From assembly GCA_024400665.1 (NCBI GenBank), contig JAKSML010000002.1:27803-91802 (forward strand): a DNA stretch of 64,000 nucleotides. The letters run 5' to 3'. Positions 1 to 9,334 of this stretch are shown one piece after another (the first letter of the stretch is position 1; every line of letters begins with the position of its first letter). The stretch comes from Bacteroidales bacterium. GTDB lineage: Bacteria > Bacteroidota > Bacteroidia > Bacteroidales > P3. A program made the translations under genes and the position numbers. Under the pieces are notes generated by a model. That model ran no database searches. It saw nothing but the letters and a program-made list of their open reading frames with translations, and was not told the origin of the DNA.

Positions 1-722
1 TCAACGACGAAATCAAGATCACGCTTATCGCCACCGGCTTCAGCCAGAAGAGCGAGAATGTCGCCCTCGGCGGTCAGGTCAGAGACGTGCCTACGTTGCC
101 CAAGCCCGACGCTCCCTCGACACATCCTGGCGATACAACCCGCTCCACCGAACCAGGCTCCAGCCAGACAGTCCCCCCTTCCAACCCGACCACTAGCGAC
201 AACACGAAGGATTCTGGAGCCTCTTCCAAGCCCCATGTCATCCCACTCTACAGCGACCAGGAGTCCCGCCCCACTCGCAAAGAGCCCGAGAACGACAGTC
301 TCGACGGCATCCAGATTATCAGCCATAACGGCAACGCAACGCAGCCCGCAGCCCCGCAGCCCGCTCCCACACCTGCTCCTGCTCCTGCCGTACAAACCAT
401 CGAGACCCCGCGTCCCTCCACAGCGCCCATCACAAGCGTCTCGCAGCATTCCTTCCAGTCCTCCAATGTCTCCGTACAGCAGCATACGTTCACCCCTGAA
501 GACATACAGGTCATGAACCGTGCCGACCGCATCAAAGCCTTGCACGACATGCTCCGCTACAACCCCAATGGTGCACAGTATATCGAGGCCATCGACCCCC
601 TCACGCTCTCTGACGACAAGCTCTTCGTGACCACACCCTCCTCCGAATCCGACGCCGAAGCTTCCATGAATTCCGACGGCTCCATCCGTCCCAACCCCAC
701 CCTCTACAAGCTTCCCGACTGA
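1..722 (+). CDS. ftsZ: Cell division protein FtsZ, 3' part (5' end outside window)
   Basis: FtsZ is the tubulin-like GTPase that polymerises into the cytokinetic ring. The reading frame is already open at base 3 and begins NDEIKITLIATGF, which matches the conserved end of the FtsZ C-terminal globular domain. A linker of roughly 150 residues follows, rich in Pro, Ser, Thr and Gln, as expected of the disordered FtsZ tail. The last segment has a short helical-looking stretch (DRIKALHDML) and ends in LYKLPD, the place where FtsZ carries its peptide for membrane tethers. The GTPase domain lies upstream of the window. The assignment rests on the short conserved start, the linker and the tail. An internal ATG at 87 is only an in-frame Met, not the start. 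Confidence 0.85.
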   Translation, partial: NDEIKITLIATGFSQKSENVALGGQVRDVPTLPKPDAPSTHPGDTTRSTEPGSSQTVPPSNPTTSDNTKDSGASSKPHVIPLYSDQESRPTRKEPENDSLDGIQIISHNGNATQPAAPQPAPTPAPAPAVQTIETPRPSTAPITSVSQHSFQSSNVSVQQHTFTPEDIQVMNRADRIKALHDMLRYNPNGAQYIEAIDPLTLSDDKLFVTTPSSESDAEASMNSDGSIRPNPTLYKLPD

Positions 723-764
723 TTGGAAACCACCTGTTATTAATTTTCAATTATTCTTTATCAA

Positions 765-1730
765 TTGAAGAAAGACCTATCTATAAAAAAGATAAACACC
801 AAAGAGGCGGCTGGTAAAACATCTGCCTCTTTTTTCGGTATGCTCTGCGGCATCCTTGCCGCCGTGTGCTACGGCACCAACCCACTGGGCGCCCTCAAGC
901 TCTATGAGCAGGGCATGCCCACGGGCAGCGTGCTCTTCTTCCGCTTCGGCCTGGCATGGATTATCATCGCCCTCGTCATGCTGTTCCGCAGCCTGCCGCG
1001 CAGCATCCACGGCCAGCCACACAAAGTTGCCAAAGAGACGCTCAAGGTGTCCCGCCGCGAGTTCGGAGCCCTCACCGCCCTCGGACTCCTCTTCACCGCC
1101 TCGTCGCTCACCCTCTACCTCAGCTTCCACCTCATGGACGCCGGCGTAGCCTCCACCATCCTCTTCACCTACCCCGTCATGACGGCCGTCATCATGGCCC
1201 TCTTCTTCCACGAGCGGGCAGGCTGGGCCACCATCGCCGCCATAGCCCTCTCCGTGCTCGGCGTCGTCCTCCTCTACTGGGGCGACGGCACCGCCACGCT
1301 GCCCATCGTGGGCGTCATACTGGTGCTCCTCTCCGCCCTCACCTACGCCGTCTATATCATCGTGGTGAACAAGAGCAACCTGCAGATGTCATCCTTCAAA
1401 ATCAACTTCTTCGTGCTGCTCTACTGCGCCTTGGGCATGCTCGTCTATTCCTTTGCCTCGGGACAGCCCCTCACCCTGCCGCAGAACGGCACAAGCTGGT
1501 TCTATGTAGGCTGGCTTGCCATCGTGCCCGCCATCATGGCCCTCGTGCTGATGGTCTATGCTGCCAAATACGTCGGTTCCACCACCACCGCCATTCTCGG
1601 CGCCCTCGAACCCCTCACCGCCGTGCTCATCGGCATCTTCGTCTTTGGCGAAAGCTTCACGCTCACCCTCGCCATAGGCATTGCCCTCATCCTCATCGCC
1701 GTCACCATCATCGTGACTAAAAAAACGTAA
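765..1730 (+). CDS. EamA/DMT-family transporter
   Basis: A 321-residue polytopic membrane protein of the drug/metabolite transporter superfamily. It has about ten hydrophobic segments arranged as two EamA repeats of five. The second repeat has the typical PLTAVLIGIFVFGE sequence near the C-terminus. Substrate cannot be told from sequence; relatives export amino acids, nucleotides or other metabolites. The start used is TTG 765, giving a basic N-terminus MKKDLSIKK; ATG 840 (MLCGILAA) is the alternative, and would remove 25 residues. A copy of the AT-rich intergenic repeat arm abuts TTG 765, as it abuts start codons elsewhere in the window. A second EamA protein is encoded at 41118-42083. Confidence 0.85.
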   Translation: MKKDLSIKKINTKEAAGKTSASFFGMLCGILAAVCYGTNPLGALKLYEQGMPTGSVLFFRFGLAWIIIALVMLFRSLPRSIHGQPHKVAKETLKVSRREFGALTALGLLFTASSLTLYLSFHLMDAGVASTILFTYPVMTAVIMALFFHERAGWATIAAIALSVLGVVLLYWGDGTATLPIVGVILVLLSALTYAVYIIVVNKSNLQMSSFKINFFVLLYCALGMLVYSFASGQPLTLPQNGTSWFYVGWLAIVPAIMALVLMVYAAKYVGSTTTAILGALEPLTAVLIGIFVFGESFTLTLAIGIALILIAVTIIVTKKT

Positions 1731-1740
1731 ACCGTGAAAT

Positions 1741-1901
1741 AGAGAATAATGAATACAGAATAATGAATATAGAGTAATAAGTATTTACGGCCACCTCCCC
1801 CACTCATTATTCATTATTCATTACTCAACCGGCCACCGCCCCACTCATTATTCATTATTCATTACTCATTATTAATTATTCATTACTCATTACTCAAAAA
1901 C
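1741..1901. repeat. AT-rich direct-repeat array, family A variant
   Basis: Units of the kind ATTCATTATTCATTACTC repeat with variation, interrupted by two GC-rich islands (GGCCACC...CCCC). It fills the gap between the EamA gene and mnmA and ends a few bases before the mnmA ATG. A reverse-oriented set (GAATAATGAATA) occurs at the left end, so the whole is roughly palindromic. Confidence 0.7.
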
Positions 1902-1905
1902 GAAC

Positions 1906-2982
1906 ATGACCATAGCTGCATTAGTATCAGGAGGCGTCGATAGCTCCGTCGTCGTTCATCTGCTCAAAGAGCAGGGCTACGACCCTGCCATCTTCTACAT
2001 CCGTATAGGCATGGAAGACGAAGAAGGCTACATCGACTGCCCCGCCGAAGAAGATATCGAGATAACCTCCTACATCGCACGCAAGTACGGCTGCCGTTTC
2101 GAGGAGGTCAACCTCCACAAAGAATACTGGGAGAACGTCGTCTCCTACACCATCGACTCCGTCCGTCGCGGCCTCACCCCCAACCCCGACATCATGTGCA
2201 ACAAGCTCATCAAGTTCGGAGCCTTCGAGCAGCGTTGCGGCAAGGACTTCGACCGCATCGCCACAGGCCACTACGCCACCACCGACACCTTCGACGGCGC
2301 CGCCTTCCTCGCCACCGCCAAAGACCCCGTCAAGGACCAGACCGACTTCCTCTCGCAGCTCAACTTCAAGCAGATCTCCAAGCTCATGTTCCCCATCGGC
2401 CACCTCATGAAGAGCGAGGTGCGCGATATTGCCCACGCCGCCCACCTCCCCAGCGCCGACCGCAAAGACTCGCAGGGCATCTGCTTCCTCGGCAAGATTA
2501 ACTACAACGACTTCATCCGCCGCTATCTTGGCGAGAAGGAGGGCAAGATTGTCGAACTCGAAACAGGCAAAATCCTCGGCACCCACCGCGGCTATTGGTT
2601 CCACACCATCGGACAGCGCAAAGGCCTCTTCCTCAGCGGCGGCCCCTGGTTTGTGGTGAAGAAGGACATCGAGGAGAACGTCCTCTACGTCTCACAGGGC
2701 TACGACCCCGCCGCCCAATACGGCAACGAGGTCAACCTCGCCGGATTCTACTTCCTCAGCAAGGACATCTGGGGCGAGCGACTCGACCGCGGCGAGAGCA
2801 TCGACGTGAAATTCAAGATACGCCACACCCCCGAGTTCAACCAAGGCCACCTCTCACGCACCCCCGACGGCTACCGCATCCTCTCCGACAGCCGCATCCA
2901 AGGCATCGCCGCCGGACAGTACGCCACCATCTACGACAACGACGCCCACCTCGTCGTAGCCTCCGGCATGATCACCCTGTAG
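1906..2982 (+). CDS. mnmA: tRNA-specific 2-thiouridylase MnmA
   Basis: MnmA thiolates U34 of the Lys, Glu and Gln tRNAs, using ATP and sulfur delivered as a persulfide. The 358-residue length is normal. The ATP-binding PP-loop SGGVDSS is at residues 8-14. The first catalytic Cys is Cys98 in NPDIMCN and the second is Cys193 in QGICFLG; both match the disulfide/persulfide pair known in the family. The GHYA and TDFLSQL segments are also present. The ATG at 1906 directly follows the AT-rich repeat array, and no Shine-Dalgarno sequence is evident, as is usual in Bacteroidetes. Downstream is a gene-free stretch of about 1 kb. This is a housekeeping gene with GC-rich codon use. Confidence 0.96.
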   Translation: MTIAALVSGGVDSSVVVHLLKEQGYDPAIFYIRIGMEDEEGYIDCPAEEDIEITSYIARKYGCRFEEVNLHKEYWENVVSYTIDSVRRGLTPNPDIMCNKLIKFGAFEQRCGKDFDRIATGHYATTDTFDGAAFLATAKDPVKDQTDFLSQLNFKQISKLMFPIGHLMKSEVRDIAHAAHLPSADRKDSQGICFLGKINYNDFIRRYLGEKEGKIVELETGKILGTHRGYWFHTIGQRKGLFLSGGPWFVVKKDIEENVLYVSQGYDPAAQYGNEVNLAGFYFLSKDIWGERLDRGESIDVKFKIRHTPEFNQGHLSRTPDGYRILSDSRIQGIAAGQYATIYDNDAHLVVASGMITL

Positions 2983-4044
2983 CCGCCCAAGCCAGCAGCC
3001 GAACACCCCATTCGACTCATTCGATTCATTCGACTGCCCAAGCCGCCCCACATACACAGACACACACACCAAGTTTGTCACTCACAAATATCCAACAGCC
3101 CCCTCAAGCAGAGGAGGGCTTAGCCGCTCATCACCCGCCCTCCAAATGTTAAAAACGGAAGCCTCGCTCAGGCTCCGCCCAAGCTGATGGTGAGGCGTGC
3201 TGTTGCTCCGCCATTGCTCCACCCGCGGAGCGGAGTTAGAGCGGAGCTAAGGCGAAGCTAAGGCGGAGCTAAAGCGGAGCTAAGACAGCGGTAGAAAAAG
3301 CTTTCGGAAGGGTTTTTAAGGCATCTTTCTATTAGTAATTATTAACACAAATGTTAAATCGCAGCCTTTTTAAAGAAACCCAAATCTCCGTGAATCGGCC
3401 ATGAATTTTCTCATGAATTATGGCTGTGTCGCACACGCTACAATACGATGGATGGTTGAATTTTCTCACACGAAGAGTAAAAGATGAATTGCGAATGGAG
3501 TTTGACGTAGTTGTCGTATTTTCATTTCACTAATCACGATCACAGTCCGCTAATAAATAATGGTTTACGGCTGTGCAGCCACCTTCGCTGACGTTTTACG
3601 TTCTGGACTCATGAACAAAATTCTTGGACGCTTCGTTACAAACATCAGCACGGCACAAGACCGCGAAAAAAACGCAAGCAGCACCATCTCTTCGCGTTCT
3701 TGTGCCGTATTTGCAGCACTTTCTTTAATCTTACAAAAACGTAGCATACATGCCTTATATCTTCTATCCTTTGCGTGGGCTTTACCATTATGAGGTCTCT
3801 GTGAAAAAACAGCCACTATATGGAACAGAACCTATATTTTTCAACTGGATTCAACATTGTAAAAAACAGAAATAAAATAAGATAATATATGTATTTACAA
3901 CATTAGATATGGCGTTTTCGCTTTTCTTAGGAAATATCCTGAAAAGAGAAACAATAAAAATAGAGATTTGCCGTTATCTATAAAATCACAAGAATAAAGA
4001 CATATTGATAAAGCCTTTTCGCTTTTCTTTACAACATACGTGTT
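2983..4044. other. Gene-free stretch rich in dispersed repeats
   Basis: I see no convincing gene here. From left to right it holds a short CATTCGACT-type repeat near 3010-3040, the tandem GCGGAGCTAAG units at 3229-3286, and an AT-rich section. At 3651-3665 and 3693-3707 there is a hairpin with 15-bp arms (CGGCACAAGACCGCG against its near-complement, one mismatch). Overlapping frames on both strands around 3560-3816 owe their length to this hairpin. Just before 4045 the DNA becomes AT-rich, continuous with the toxin-antitoxin pair. Confidence 0.6.
3229..3286. repeat. 11-12-bp tandem repeat, family C (GCGGAGCTAAG)
   Basis: Five imperfect units of GCGGAGCTAAG (variants GCGGAGTTAGA, GCGAAGCTAAG, GCGGAGCTAAA). 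The same unit, in the opposite orientation, is found at 32881-32930, 53722-53772 and 60032-60090. All four copies are intergenic. Confidence 0.75.
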
Positions 4045-4347
4045 ATGCCCGATCAATCAATTATAGATATCATACGCGAGTATTTCTCCACCCAACCCAT
4101 CTTGAGGGCTTGGATCTTTGGGTCTTATGCTCGAGGCGAACAAACACCGGATAGCGACATCGACATTCTTGTCGATTTTGACCATCAGAATGCAAGAATC
4201 ACGCTTTTTACATTGGTCGAAATTGCAGACACCTTACGAGAAAAAACCTCCAAGGAAATAGATTTAGTGGAAAATGGCAGGTTGCTGCCATTTGCACAAA
4301 GAACGGCCGATAACGACAAACTTCTGATATATGAGAGAGCAAATTAA
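4045..4347 (+). CDS. mntA: MntA-type antitoxin, minimal nucleotidyltransferase
   Basis: A 100-residue minimal nucleotidyltransferase (MNT). The family signature GSx10DxD is complete: Gly26-Ser27, then Asp38 and Asp40 in GSYARGEQTPDSDIDIL. Asp in KEIDLVENG is the likely third metal ligand. In characterised MntA/HepT pairs, the MNT protein transfers AMP to a Tyr of the HEPN toxin and so silences it. Its stop overlaps the start of the HEPN gene by 17 bp, consistent with translational coupling. The pair is AT-rich compared with mnmA and the recombinase on either side, which suggests horizontal acquisition. The role is inferred from the motif plus the partner. Confidence 0.9.
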   Translation: MPDQSIIDIIREYFSTQPILRAWIFGSYARGEQTPDSDIDILVDFDHQNARITLFTLVEIADTLREKTSKEIDLVENGRLLPFAQRTADNDKLLIYERAN

Positions 4348-4678
4348 AGACGCAGGACGAATAGAGCACATAGCGATAGCTATAAACTACATACTTTCGT
4401 TTGTCAAAAATAAGACAAAAGAGGATTTCCAGACAGACAAGATGTTGTTCTTTAGCGTGGTGAAGAATCTTGAGATTATAGGCGAAGCCGCATACAAACT
4501 CACCAACGAATTTAAAGAATCGCATCCTGACATTCCTTGGAAACTAATCATCGGAATGCGACACGTTTTAGTGCATGACTATTACAATATTGATGAGATT
4601 ACAGCGTGGAATACTGTGCAAGATTGCATCATCCCTCTTCAGCACCAAATAACGGCAATACTAAACCAAGAAAATTAA
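4331..4678 (+). CDS. hepT: HepT-type HEPN toxin (DUF86)
   Basis: A 115-residue helical HEPN protein of the DUF86/HepT group. The catalytic RNase motif RX4HXY is intact as Arg77-His78-Val-Leu-Val-His82-Asp83-Tyr84; Arg77 and His82 are the predicted active-site residues and Tyr84 is the residue that the cognate nucleotidyltransferase adenylylates in studied homologues. A second Tyr (Tyr85) follows. It lies directly behind the MNT gene with a 17-bp overlap. The pair is a type VII toxin-antitoxin module by family knowledge; toxicity here is inferred. Confidence 0.9.
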   Translation: MREQIKDAGRIEHIAIAINYILSFVKNKTKEDFQTDKMLFFSVVKNLEIIGEAAYKLTNEFKESHPDIPWKLIIGMRHVLVHDYYNIDEITAWNTVQDCIIPLQHQITAILNQEN

Positions 4679-5196
4679 ACTTATCATCTCGAATTTTCAG
4701 AGGTCTGATGCAATTTGACCCATACGCCCATCATGAGGGTGAGAGCAGAATGCAGAATATGTATATTTTGATGATTTATTGATGGTTCTAGAGAATATAA
4801 GTGATTGATACAAATTTCAGCCACAGCTAATATTGAATATCACAACTAACTAGAAATTTATTTTCTCACGAGCACTTCACAATGCAAACAATGCACAGAA
4901 TAAGGCAATGAGATTCAATAAATAAGGGATTATTATAATGATTATCCGCAACGAGGTGATAGTGTCAGCAAAATATCTCCTTAGCCTTATCCCCTCCCGA
5001 AGGGGGAAGACTACTTCCCCTCGATAGAGGACTTTATTTCTTGCCGTCAGGCAACCTTTTCAAACATTCGCCTATATGCGGATATTCGTTATAACTTATA
5101 CGACATGGGATTCTCAAGGTATCAATAGCATTAGAGGTGCCTTACGATAAAAATATCATAAGAGAATATCATTGGCATTGAATTTTTGAGTTTTAG
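4679..5196. other. AT-rich gap between toxin-antitoxin and recombinase
   Basis: No gene is supported. The stretch has a short C-rich/G-rich hairpin near 4991-5006 and a small palindrome TTGCCGTCAGGCAA at 5041-5054. Because it precedes a tyrosine recombinase it would be the place to look for an attachment or recombination site, but I found no direct repeat that supports one. Confidence 0.45.
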
Positions 5197-6192
5197 ATGT
5201 TGATATCAAATATTAGCATCATGAAAAGACAAGACACAAAAAACGCCGTCAGCCGACGCACAGCGTCGTCCGACAGCCCCCTCTTCTCCGACCTCCTAAG
5301 ACGGCGGCGCAAGTGCACCTCGCAGGCCACCCGCGCCATCGACCACGCCCTCCTCAGCCGTATCGAAGCCCTCGGCGGCGGAAACGTCCGCGCCGCCGAC
5401 ATCAACACTGCCTTCTGCCGCAGGCTCTACCGCTCCATGGAGCACGACGGCCTCGCTCCAAACACCATCCGCACCTACATGTCCAACCTATGCACCCTCA
5501 TGCGGATGGCTCGCGGCATCCGCCAGCCCAGCATGAAGCACATCATCCCGCCTCGCCAGTCCTCGCACAAGGAGGCTCTCTCTGCCGATGACGTAGCACG
5601 CCTGCGCGCCACCCCCTGCCGACACCAGAGCACCGCCGAAGCCTTCTTCTTCGCCATGCAGACGGCGCTGCGCTACAGCGACGTGGCCACGCTGCGCTGG
5701 GGAGACCTATCTTGCATACGTGAGGGCTATGTGCTGCACAAAAAGATGGTGAAGACCGGCAAGACCGTTGAGGTGTTCCTCAACGAGACCGCCGTGGGCA
5801 TACTGCGCCACAAGGACGAGCAGCAGCGCCTAAGACACGACAAGCTGCGCGGCAACCGCCTCGTCTTTCACGACCTCATGGCGTACAGCACCATCTGCAA
5901 CGACCTTGACAAATGGGGACGGGAAAGCCAGATCAGCATCCCGCACCTCACCTTCCATGTAGCGCGACACACCTTCGCCTCCGTCACCTACGCAGCCGAC
6001 ATCCCTCTATCCACCATCTCGAAGCTCTTAGGCCATAGCAGCCTCCGCACTACCGAGAGCTACAAACACTCTTTTGCCAGCAACGAGCTGGAAGCCGTAG
6101 AGCGCATCAACAGCTACGGCATCCTAGATGGAGCCCCGACACAAGTGCCAGCCACCTGCGAGGCACCCCTTACGCACCGCCCAGTCGAATGA
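5197..6192 (+). CDS. Tyrosine recombinase / phage-type integrase
   Basis: A 331-residue site-specific recombinase of the XerC/integrase family. It has a SAM-like core-binding region (about residues 45-125) and a catalytic domain. Catalytic residues can be placed: Arg158 in TALRYSD, His254 and Arg257 in HVARH, His280 in LGHSS, and the nucleophile Tyr289 in TESYKHS. A Lys in the HKKMVKTGK beta-hairpin is also present. ATG 5197 is used; ATG 5221 (MKRQDTK) would shorten the protein by 8 residues. It is convergent with the lipoprotein gene at 6284-8617. Relatives in Bacteroidetes include both integrases of mobile elements and invertases that flip promoters. No other mobile-element genes are adjacent, and a 91-bp inverted repeat lies about 2.6 kb downstream, so an invertase role is plausible but unproven. 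Confidence 0.88.
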   Translation: MLISNISIMKRQDTKNAVSRRTASSDSPLFSDLLRRRRKCTSQATRAIDHALLSRIEALGGGNVRAADINTAFCRRLYRSMEHDGLAPNTIRTYMSNLCTLMRMARGIRQPSMKHIIPPRQSSHKEALSADDVARLRATPCRHQSTAEAFFFAMQTALRYSDVATLRWGDLSCIREGYVLHKKMVKTGKTVEVFLNETAVGILRHKDEQQRLRHDKLRGNRLVFHDLMAYSTICNDLDKWGRESQISIPHLTFHVARHTFASVTYAADIPLSTISKLLGHSSLRTTESYKHSFASNELEAVERINSYGILDGAPTQVPATCEAPLTHRPVE

Positions 6193-6225
6193 ATCGAACG
6201 GCCACCTTCACGATGCAACATAAAA

Positions 6226-6257
6226 GACGAAGGACGGCAGAAAAGCCGTCCCTCGTC
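6226..6257. terminator. Bidirectional hairpin terminator between convergent genes
   Basis: Arms 6227-6238 and 6245-6256 (ACGAAGGACGGC against GCCGTCCCTCGT, one mismatch) with loop AGAAAA. It sits between the ends of the recombinase gene and the minus-strand lipoprotein gene. Confidence 0.7.
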
Positions 6258-6283
6258 GTATATTGCTGTATGCGGAATGCCGA

Positions 6284-8617
6284 TTATTGCACATCCATAA
6301 CCAAACGGATTGCACGACCCCAAAAACGGCTATTGGACACGAGGCTTTCCACGTTATCCTCTGTTCCACCTGCGATAATGTCCATACGGTCGTCACCGCT
6401 CAACTTGACACCGAGGTAGTAAGCCAAGTCGCTGCCAGCGGGCGAAGCCGAGTAGTATCGGATGCACTGACCCCAGCCGTTACCGTCCGTGCCAGTGGTG
6501 GGATTATTCAGACCGCCGCAATAGCGGATGTCATATCCGTTGCGCTGGCCTACGCAAGGCAGGAAGACGAAACCCGCCATCTCAAGCCTGCGGAACTCGT
6601 TATTCATGCTGAGGGGACAATTGGGGTCATCAAGGTCATAATCCACATCATCGCCTCTTTCTGCTCTACAGAATGTATAGTTGGGTACATCGGTGCTTTC
6701 TTCATTTATCCAATCAATACTATTTCTTCCATCTTCTTTGAGAAGTGTATTGATATATTTGGGGCGGGGAACACCAGCAGGCCAAGTGTAATGATCGGGG
6801 AAGATGAGCAACCCAGGAACACCAGCCACCATAACGAGGGCCCAGCGTGCACCTTCATTATTGCTGCCGACAAAGCTTCCACCATTGAAAGGCGTGCCAT
6901 CGAGAGGCTGTGCGTCGTCATATTGACCACCTGCCGAAGCAGCTCTACGGTCCATAAGCAAGTAGTGCCACTCGCCTTCGGCTCCACCAGTGAGGGTGCG
7001 CCACTGATTAGGCACGCTGGTGCCATTATAGATGGGATTGGAACCCCATTCGGTATAGGATCCGCCCACTAATGGCGAACCGTTGTTGACGTTGTTGACG
7101 AAAGTTCGTCCAAAATTGCTATAACCTTCACCACCATTACTCCAGCAGTACAGTTCCCATGCGTCCTCTGTCTGCTTGGGTGTGCTCTCCCTACTCGTGT
7201 TGTAACTTACATTTCGAGCAATATCACCATACCAATCATAGGGATTTACATAGGTTGCTGACCCATCGAGATATTTATCTGCGTTAGCACCGCCGTTGTA
7301 GCCGTATGGGTCGGTGCCCGTAGCGAAGTTGTCGAATTGCTCGTAAGCGATGTACCACTGTGTTCCAGCAGGCTCGCCAGGTTCGTTAGCCCAAGGTGAG
7401 CCGAGATAGGGAGCATACCACAAGTTGCCGTGGGCAAAATAGACATGGTGGTTGGGGCTGACAGAGAATTCACCAGGCACGGTTCCCGGAGGAGTTACAA
7501 ATTCGGGGTCGTGGAATTCGATTCGAGAGAATTTGCTGCGCTGAATGACAAATTCATGACCCGCTTCCAGCCTCAGCTTCTTAACGAACTGTGTGCCGTC
7601 TTCAGAATAGGCAACGATATAGAAAGATTCATATTCACCCACAGGGAGTGTGATATAGAAGTTTTCTCCGTTGGTGATGTCAACGCCAATGCTCCCATCA
7701 GGGTTTATATTATTGGTGCAGTCGAGGGTGACAGTGTTCCAATTTTCATTTTGGGCGGTAACATCGCCGCGGTCTCTTGTCTCAAGATAGTCGTGATTAC
7801 GGTTGTAGATATCTGTTTCACCATCAGCGATAACCATTCCATCGTTGATGGGGAACTGACCCGAAATCATCTGGTTGTCGGTAACAAGTTCAAGATGGGT
7901 GATTTTAACGCCTTCTTGTTGGAAATAGAGTTCAAGGCCGCCGCACATATTGTAGAACTGGAGGTCGCGGGTGGCACCTTCTGTTTCTGCCATCATGGGA
8001 GACTGACGCATGCTCAAATCCTTATACAGCTGCGTGGTTGGGAGTGTCATCGTAGTTGCAATCTCGGTGGTTCCATAAATTGGCTCAATAATTCTATTGT
8101 AATAGGTGGCACGATTGGCATCGGTGACCGTGGTTGCATTTCTCCAAGCAGTACCAGACCCAATTCGTCTTACTCGGTTTCTATACGTACCTGTACCTTG
8201 TTCCCATCCATCTTTGATTTCCCAACGTTCACTCGTGGCGACATCAACAAAATCGGCGGGATAGAATGCTTTATACTTTGAACCGGTTACGCATGAACCG
8301 TTGGAAAGATCGAACTGGGCTTTTGTGCCTCCTTGGGTGACATCGGTTGCTGAGTACTCGGCCATGTCGTATATTGGGTTGTTATCGGCATCCGTGCCAA
8401 TTTGGGCATAGACAATGATTTCTTCGGGATAGGCGTCTAAGTCGAGATCCCATTTGAGGCTGAGGTCATCATCGCTAACTAAGTGGGTCTTAGTGTTAGA
8501 CTGCTCAATCCTGCCTCGAAACGCATCTTTGCAAAGGGTTGCTGCGTCTTCTTTTTTACAAGAAGTGGCCACCATGGCAAGCATGGCAAGCATTAAAATT
8601 AAAATATTTCTCTTCAT
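6284..8617 (-). CDS. Fimbrillin-like surface lipoprotein with C-terminal paralogous domain, copy 1
   Basis: A 777-residue predicted lipoprotein. The signal peptide ends in the lipobox AMVATSC, with acylated Cys20. The N-terminal half resembles fimbrillin-like proteins (KTHLVSDDDLSLKWD, then EEIIVYAQIG). The C-terminal half starts near FSVSPNHHVYFAHGNLWY and ends in GRAIRLVMDVQ; this domain, built around a YFAHGNL motif and a closing WGRAIRL, recalls the Fibrobacter major paralogous/DUF1566-like fold. Paralogues lie at 9741-12008 and 43289-44881. The start at 8617 is preferred over 8632 because ATGAAGAGAAAT is shared with copy 2. It follows a small gene (8656-8856) by 38 nt on the same strand. 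Function is not known; surface exposure and adhesion are inferences. Confidence 0.85.
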   Translation of the reverse strand: MKRNILILMLAMLAMVATSCKKEDAATLCKDAFRGRIEQSNTKTHLVSDDDLSLKWDLDLDAYPEEIIVYAQIGTDADNNPIYDMAEYSATDVTQGGTKAQFDLSNGSCVTGSKYKAFYPADFVDVATSERWEIKDGWEQGTGTYRNRVRRIGSGTAWRNATTVTDANRATYYNRIIEPIYGTTEIATTMTLPTTQLYKDLSMRQSPMMAETEGATRDLQFYNMCGGLELYFQQEGVKITHLELVTDNQMISGQFPINDGMVIADGETDIYNRNHDYLETRDRGDVTAQNENWNTVTLDCTNNINPDGSIGVDITNGENFYITLPVGEYESFYIVAYSEDGTQFVKKLRLEAGHEFVIQRSKFSRIEFHDPEFVTPPGTVPGEFSVSPNHHVYFAHGNLWYAPYLGSPWANEPGEPAGTQWYIAYEQFDNFATGTDPYGYNGGANADKYLDGSATYVNPYDWYGDIARNVSYNTSRESTPKQTEDAWELYCWSNGGEGYSNFGRTFVNNVNNGSPLVGGSYTEWGSNPIYNGTSVPNQWRTLTGGAEGEWHYLLMDRRAASAGGQYDDAQPLDGTPFNGGSFVGSNNEGARWALVMVAGVPGLLIFPDHYTWPAGVPRPKYINTLLKEDGRNSIDWINEESTDVPNYTFCRAERGDDVDYDLDDPNCPLSMNNEFRRLEMAGFVFLPCVGQRNGYDIRYCGGLNNPTTGTDGNGWGQCIRYYSASPAGSDLAYYLGVKLSGDDRMDIIAGGTEDNVESLVSNSRFWGRAIRLVMDVQ

Positions 8618-8655
8618 GTTATTATTATGCAATAAAAAAGTATTACTCCAAAACG

Positions 8656-8856
8656 TTATTCGGTAGTGCTTCCTGTTTCATCAATCCAATGAGGATCTGG
8701 ATCAAGGCGATCCCAGCTTTCCAATGAATTGTTGGATGTCATAAAACACGGGTCTTCAGGATGGAAATCGGGGCTTGACTGAAAGCCCTGTTCCACTTGG
8801 AATTTGACTGACTTTACGCGAGGTTCGACGTAAAGCTTCTTTTTGATTTGTTGCAT
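8656..8856 (-). CDS. Small cassette protein, copy 1
   Basis: A 66-residue protein beginning MQQIKKKLYVEPRVKSVKF. The first 21 codons are almost the same as those of the small gene at 9564-9731, after which the two diverge completely. The motif P-x-V-K-x-V-x-F-x-V-E-x-G recurs in the third copy at 45085-45306. There is no signal peptide or membrane segment; the N-terminus is basic and the C-terminus acidic and rich in Asp and Pro. It stands immediately upstream of a fimbrillin-like lipoprotein gene in all three cases. Function unknown; a leader, chaperone or secreted accessory peptide are possibilities. Confidence 0.75.
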   Translation of the reverse strand: MQQIKKKLYVEPRVKSVKFQVEQGFQSSPDFHPEDPCFMTSNNSLESWDRLDPDPHWIDETGSTTE

Positions 8857-8885
8857 GATGCTTGTTCTTTCCTTTTTTGTTATTA
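8795..8885. repeat. Left arm of a 91-bp inverted repeat
   Basis: Matches the reverse complement of 9535-9625 with two mismatches in 91 bp. It covers the first part of the small gene at 8656-8856 and 29 bp of its leader. The spacer between arms (8886-9534) is 649 bp and contains the divergent promoters. Confidence 0.9.
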
Positions 8886-9038
8886 GACTTTTTTTATTTC
8901 AACATATATTAAATTCAATACGACACTTCTGTCGTATCGAATTCGACCATTGACAGCCTGTCAAAAAGCACTTCAGACCTCTACTCTCACACCGCCACAC
9001 TCTGGGTCCGACCTACCTTTTTTTAGACTTTTGTGGTG

Positions 9039-9046
9039 CAAAAGTA
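9039..9046 (-). promoter_or_regulatory. Minus-7 promoter box for cassette 1
   Basis: Reads TACTTTTG on the minus strand, a match to the Bacteroidetes consensus TAnnTTTG. No clear TTTG box is seen 19-21 bp upstream, so this promoter looks weaker than the plus-strand one. The predicted leader is about 175 nt. Confidence 0.5.
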
Positions 9047-9334
9047 CAACTTTTTTCCGATATAGTATATATAAAAAAGTTATTATTTGTTAATAAAAAA
9101 AACAAGTGCTCATACATAACAAGTTACACTCCATGTGTCAGAGAGTTATAAAGTATTTTTAACATTTAGGACGGCATCAAAAATGGCATTCCGAAGCTCC
9201 CATTTCGCGTTTTTGCCATAACGATTGCCTCTAATTACTTATATTATCTATAACTATTAATAAGTCACAAAAATAAGTGCGTTTTTCCTTTTATTCTCAC
9301 CCTCAAAATGCGATTTTTCATTCGTTGTATCATG

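Noticed and set aside
1741-1901. Regularly spaced short repeats, considered as a CRISPR array
   Set aside because: Units are contiguous AT-rich tandem repeats without unique spacers of constant length and without cas genes nearby.
3560-3816. Overlapping 77- and 83-codon frames on both strands
   Set aside because: They mirror each other around a hairpin (3651-3707) and have no recognisable protein features.
4679-5196. Attachment site for the tyrosine recombinase
   Set aside because: No direct repeat pair or tRNA gene end could be found on the two sides.
5313-5591. His/Arg/Pro-rich frame inside the recombinase gene
   Set aside because: Out-of-frame shadow; composition is that of a GC-rich gene read in the wrong frame.
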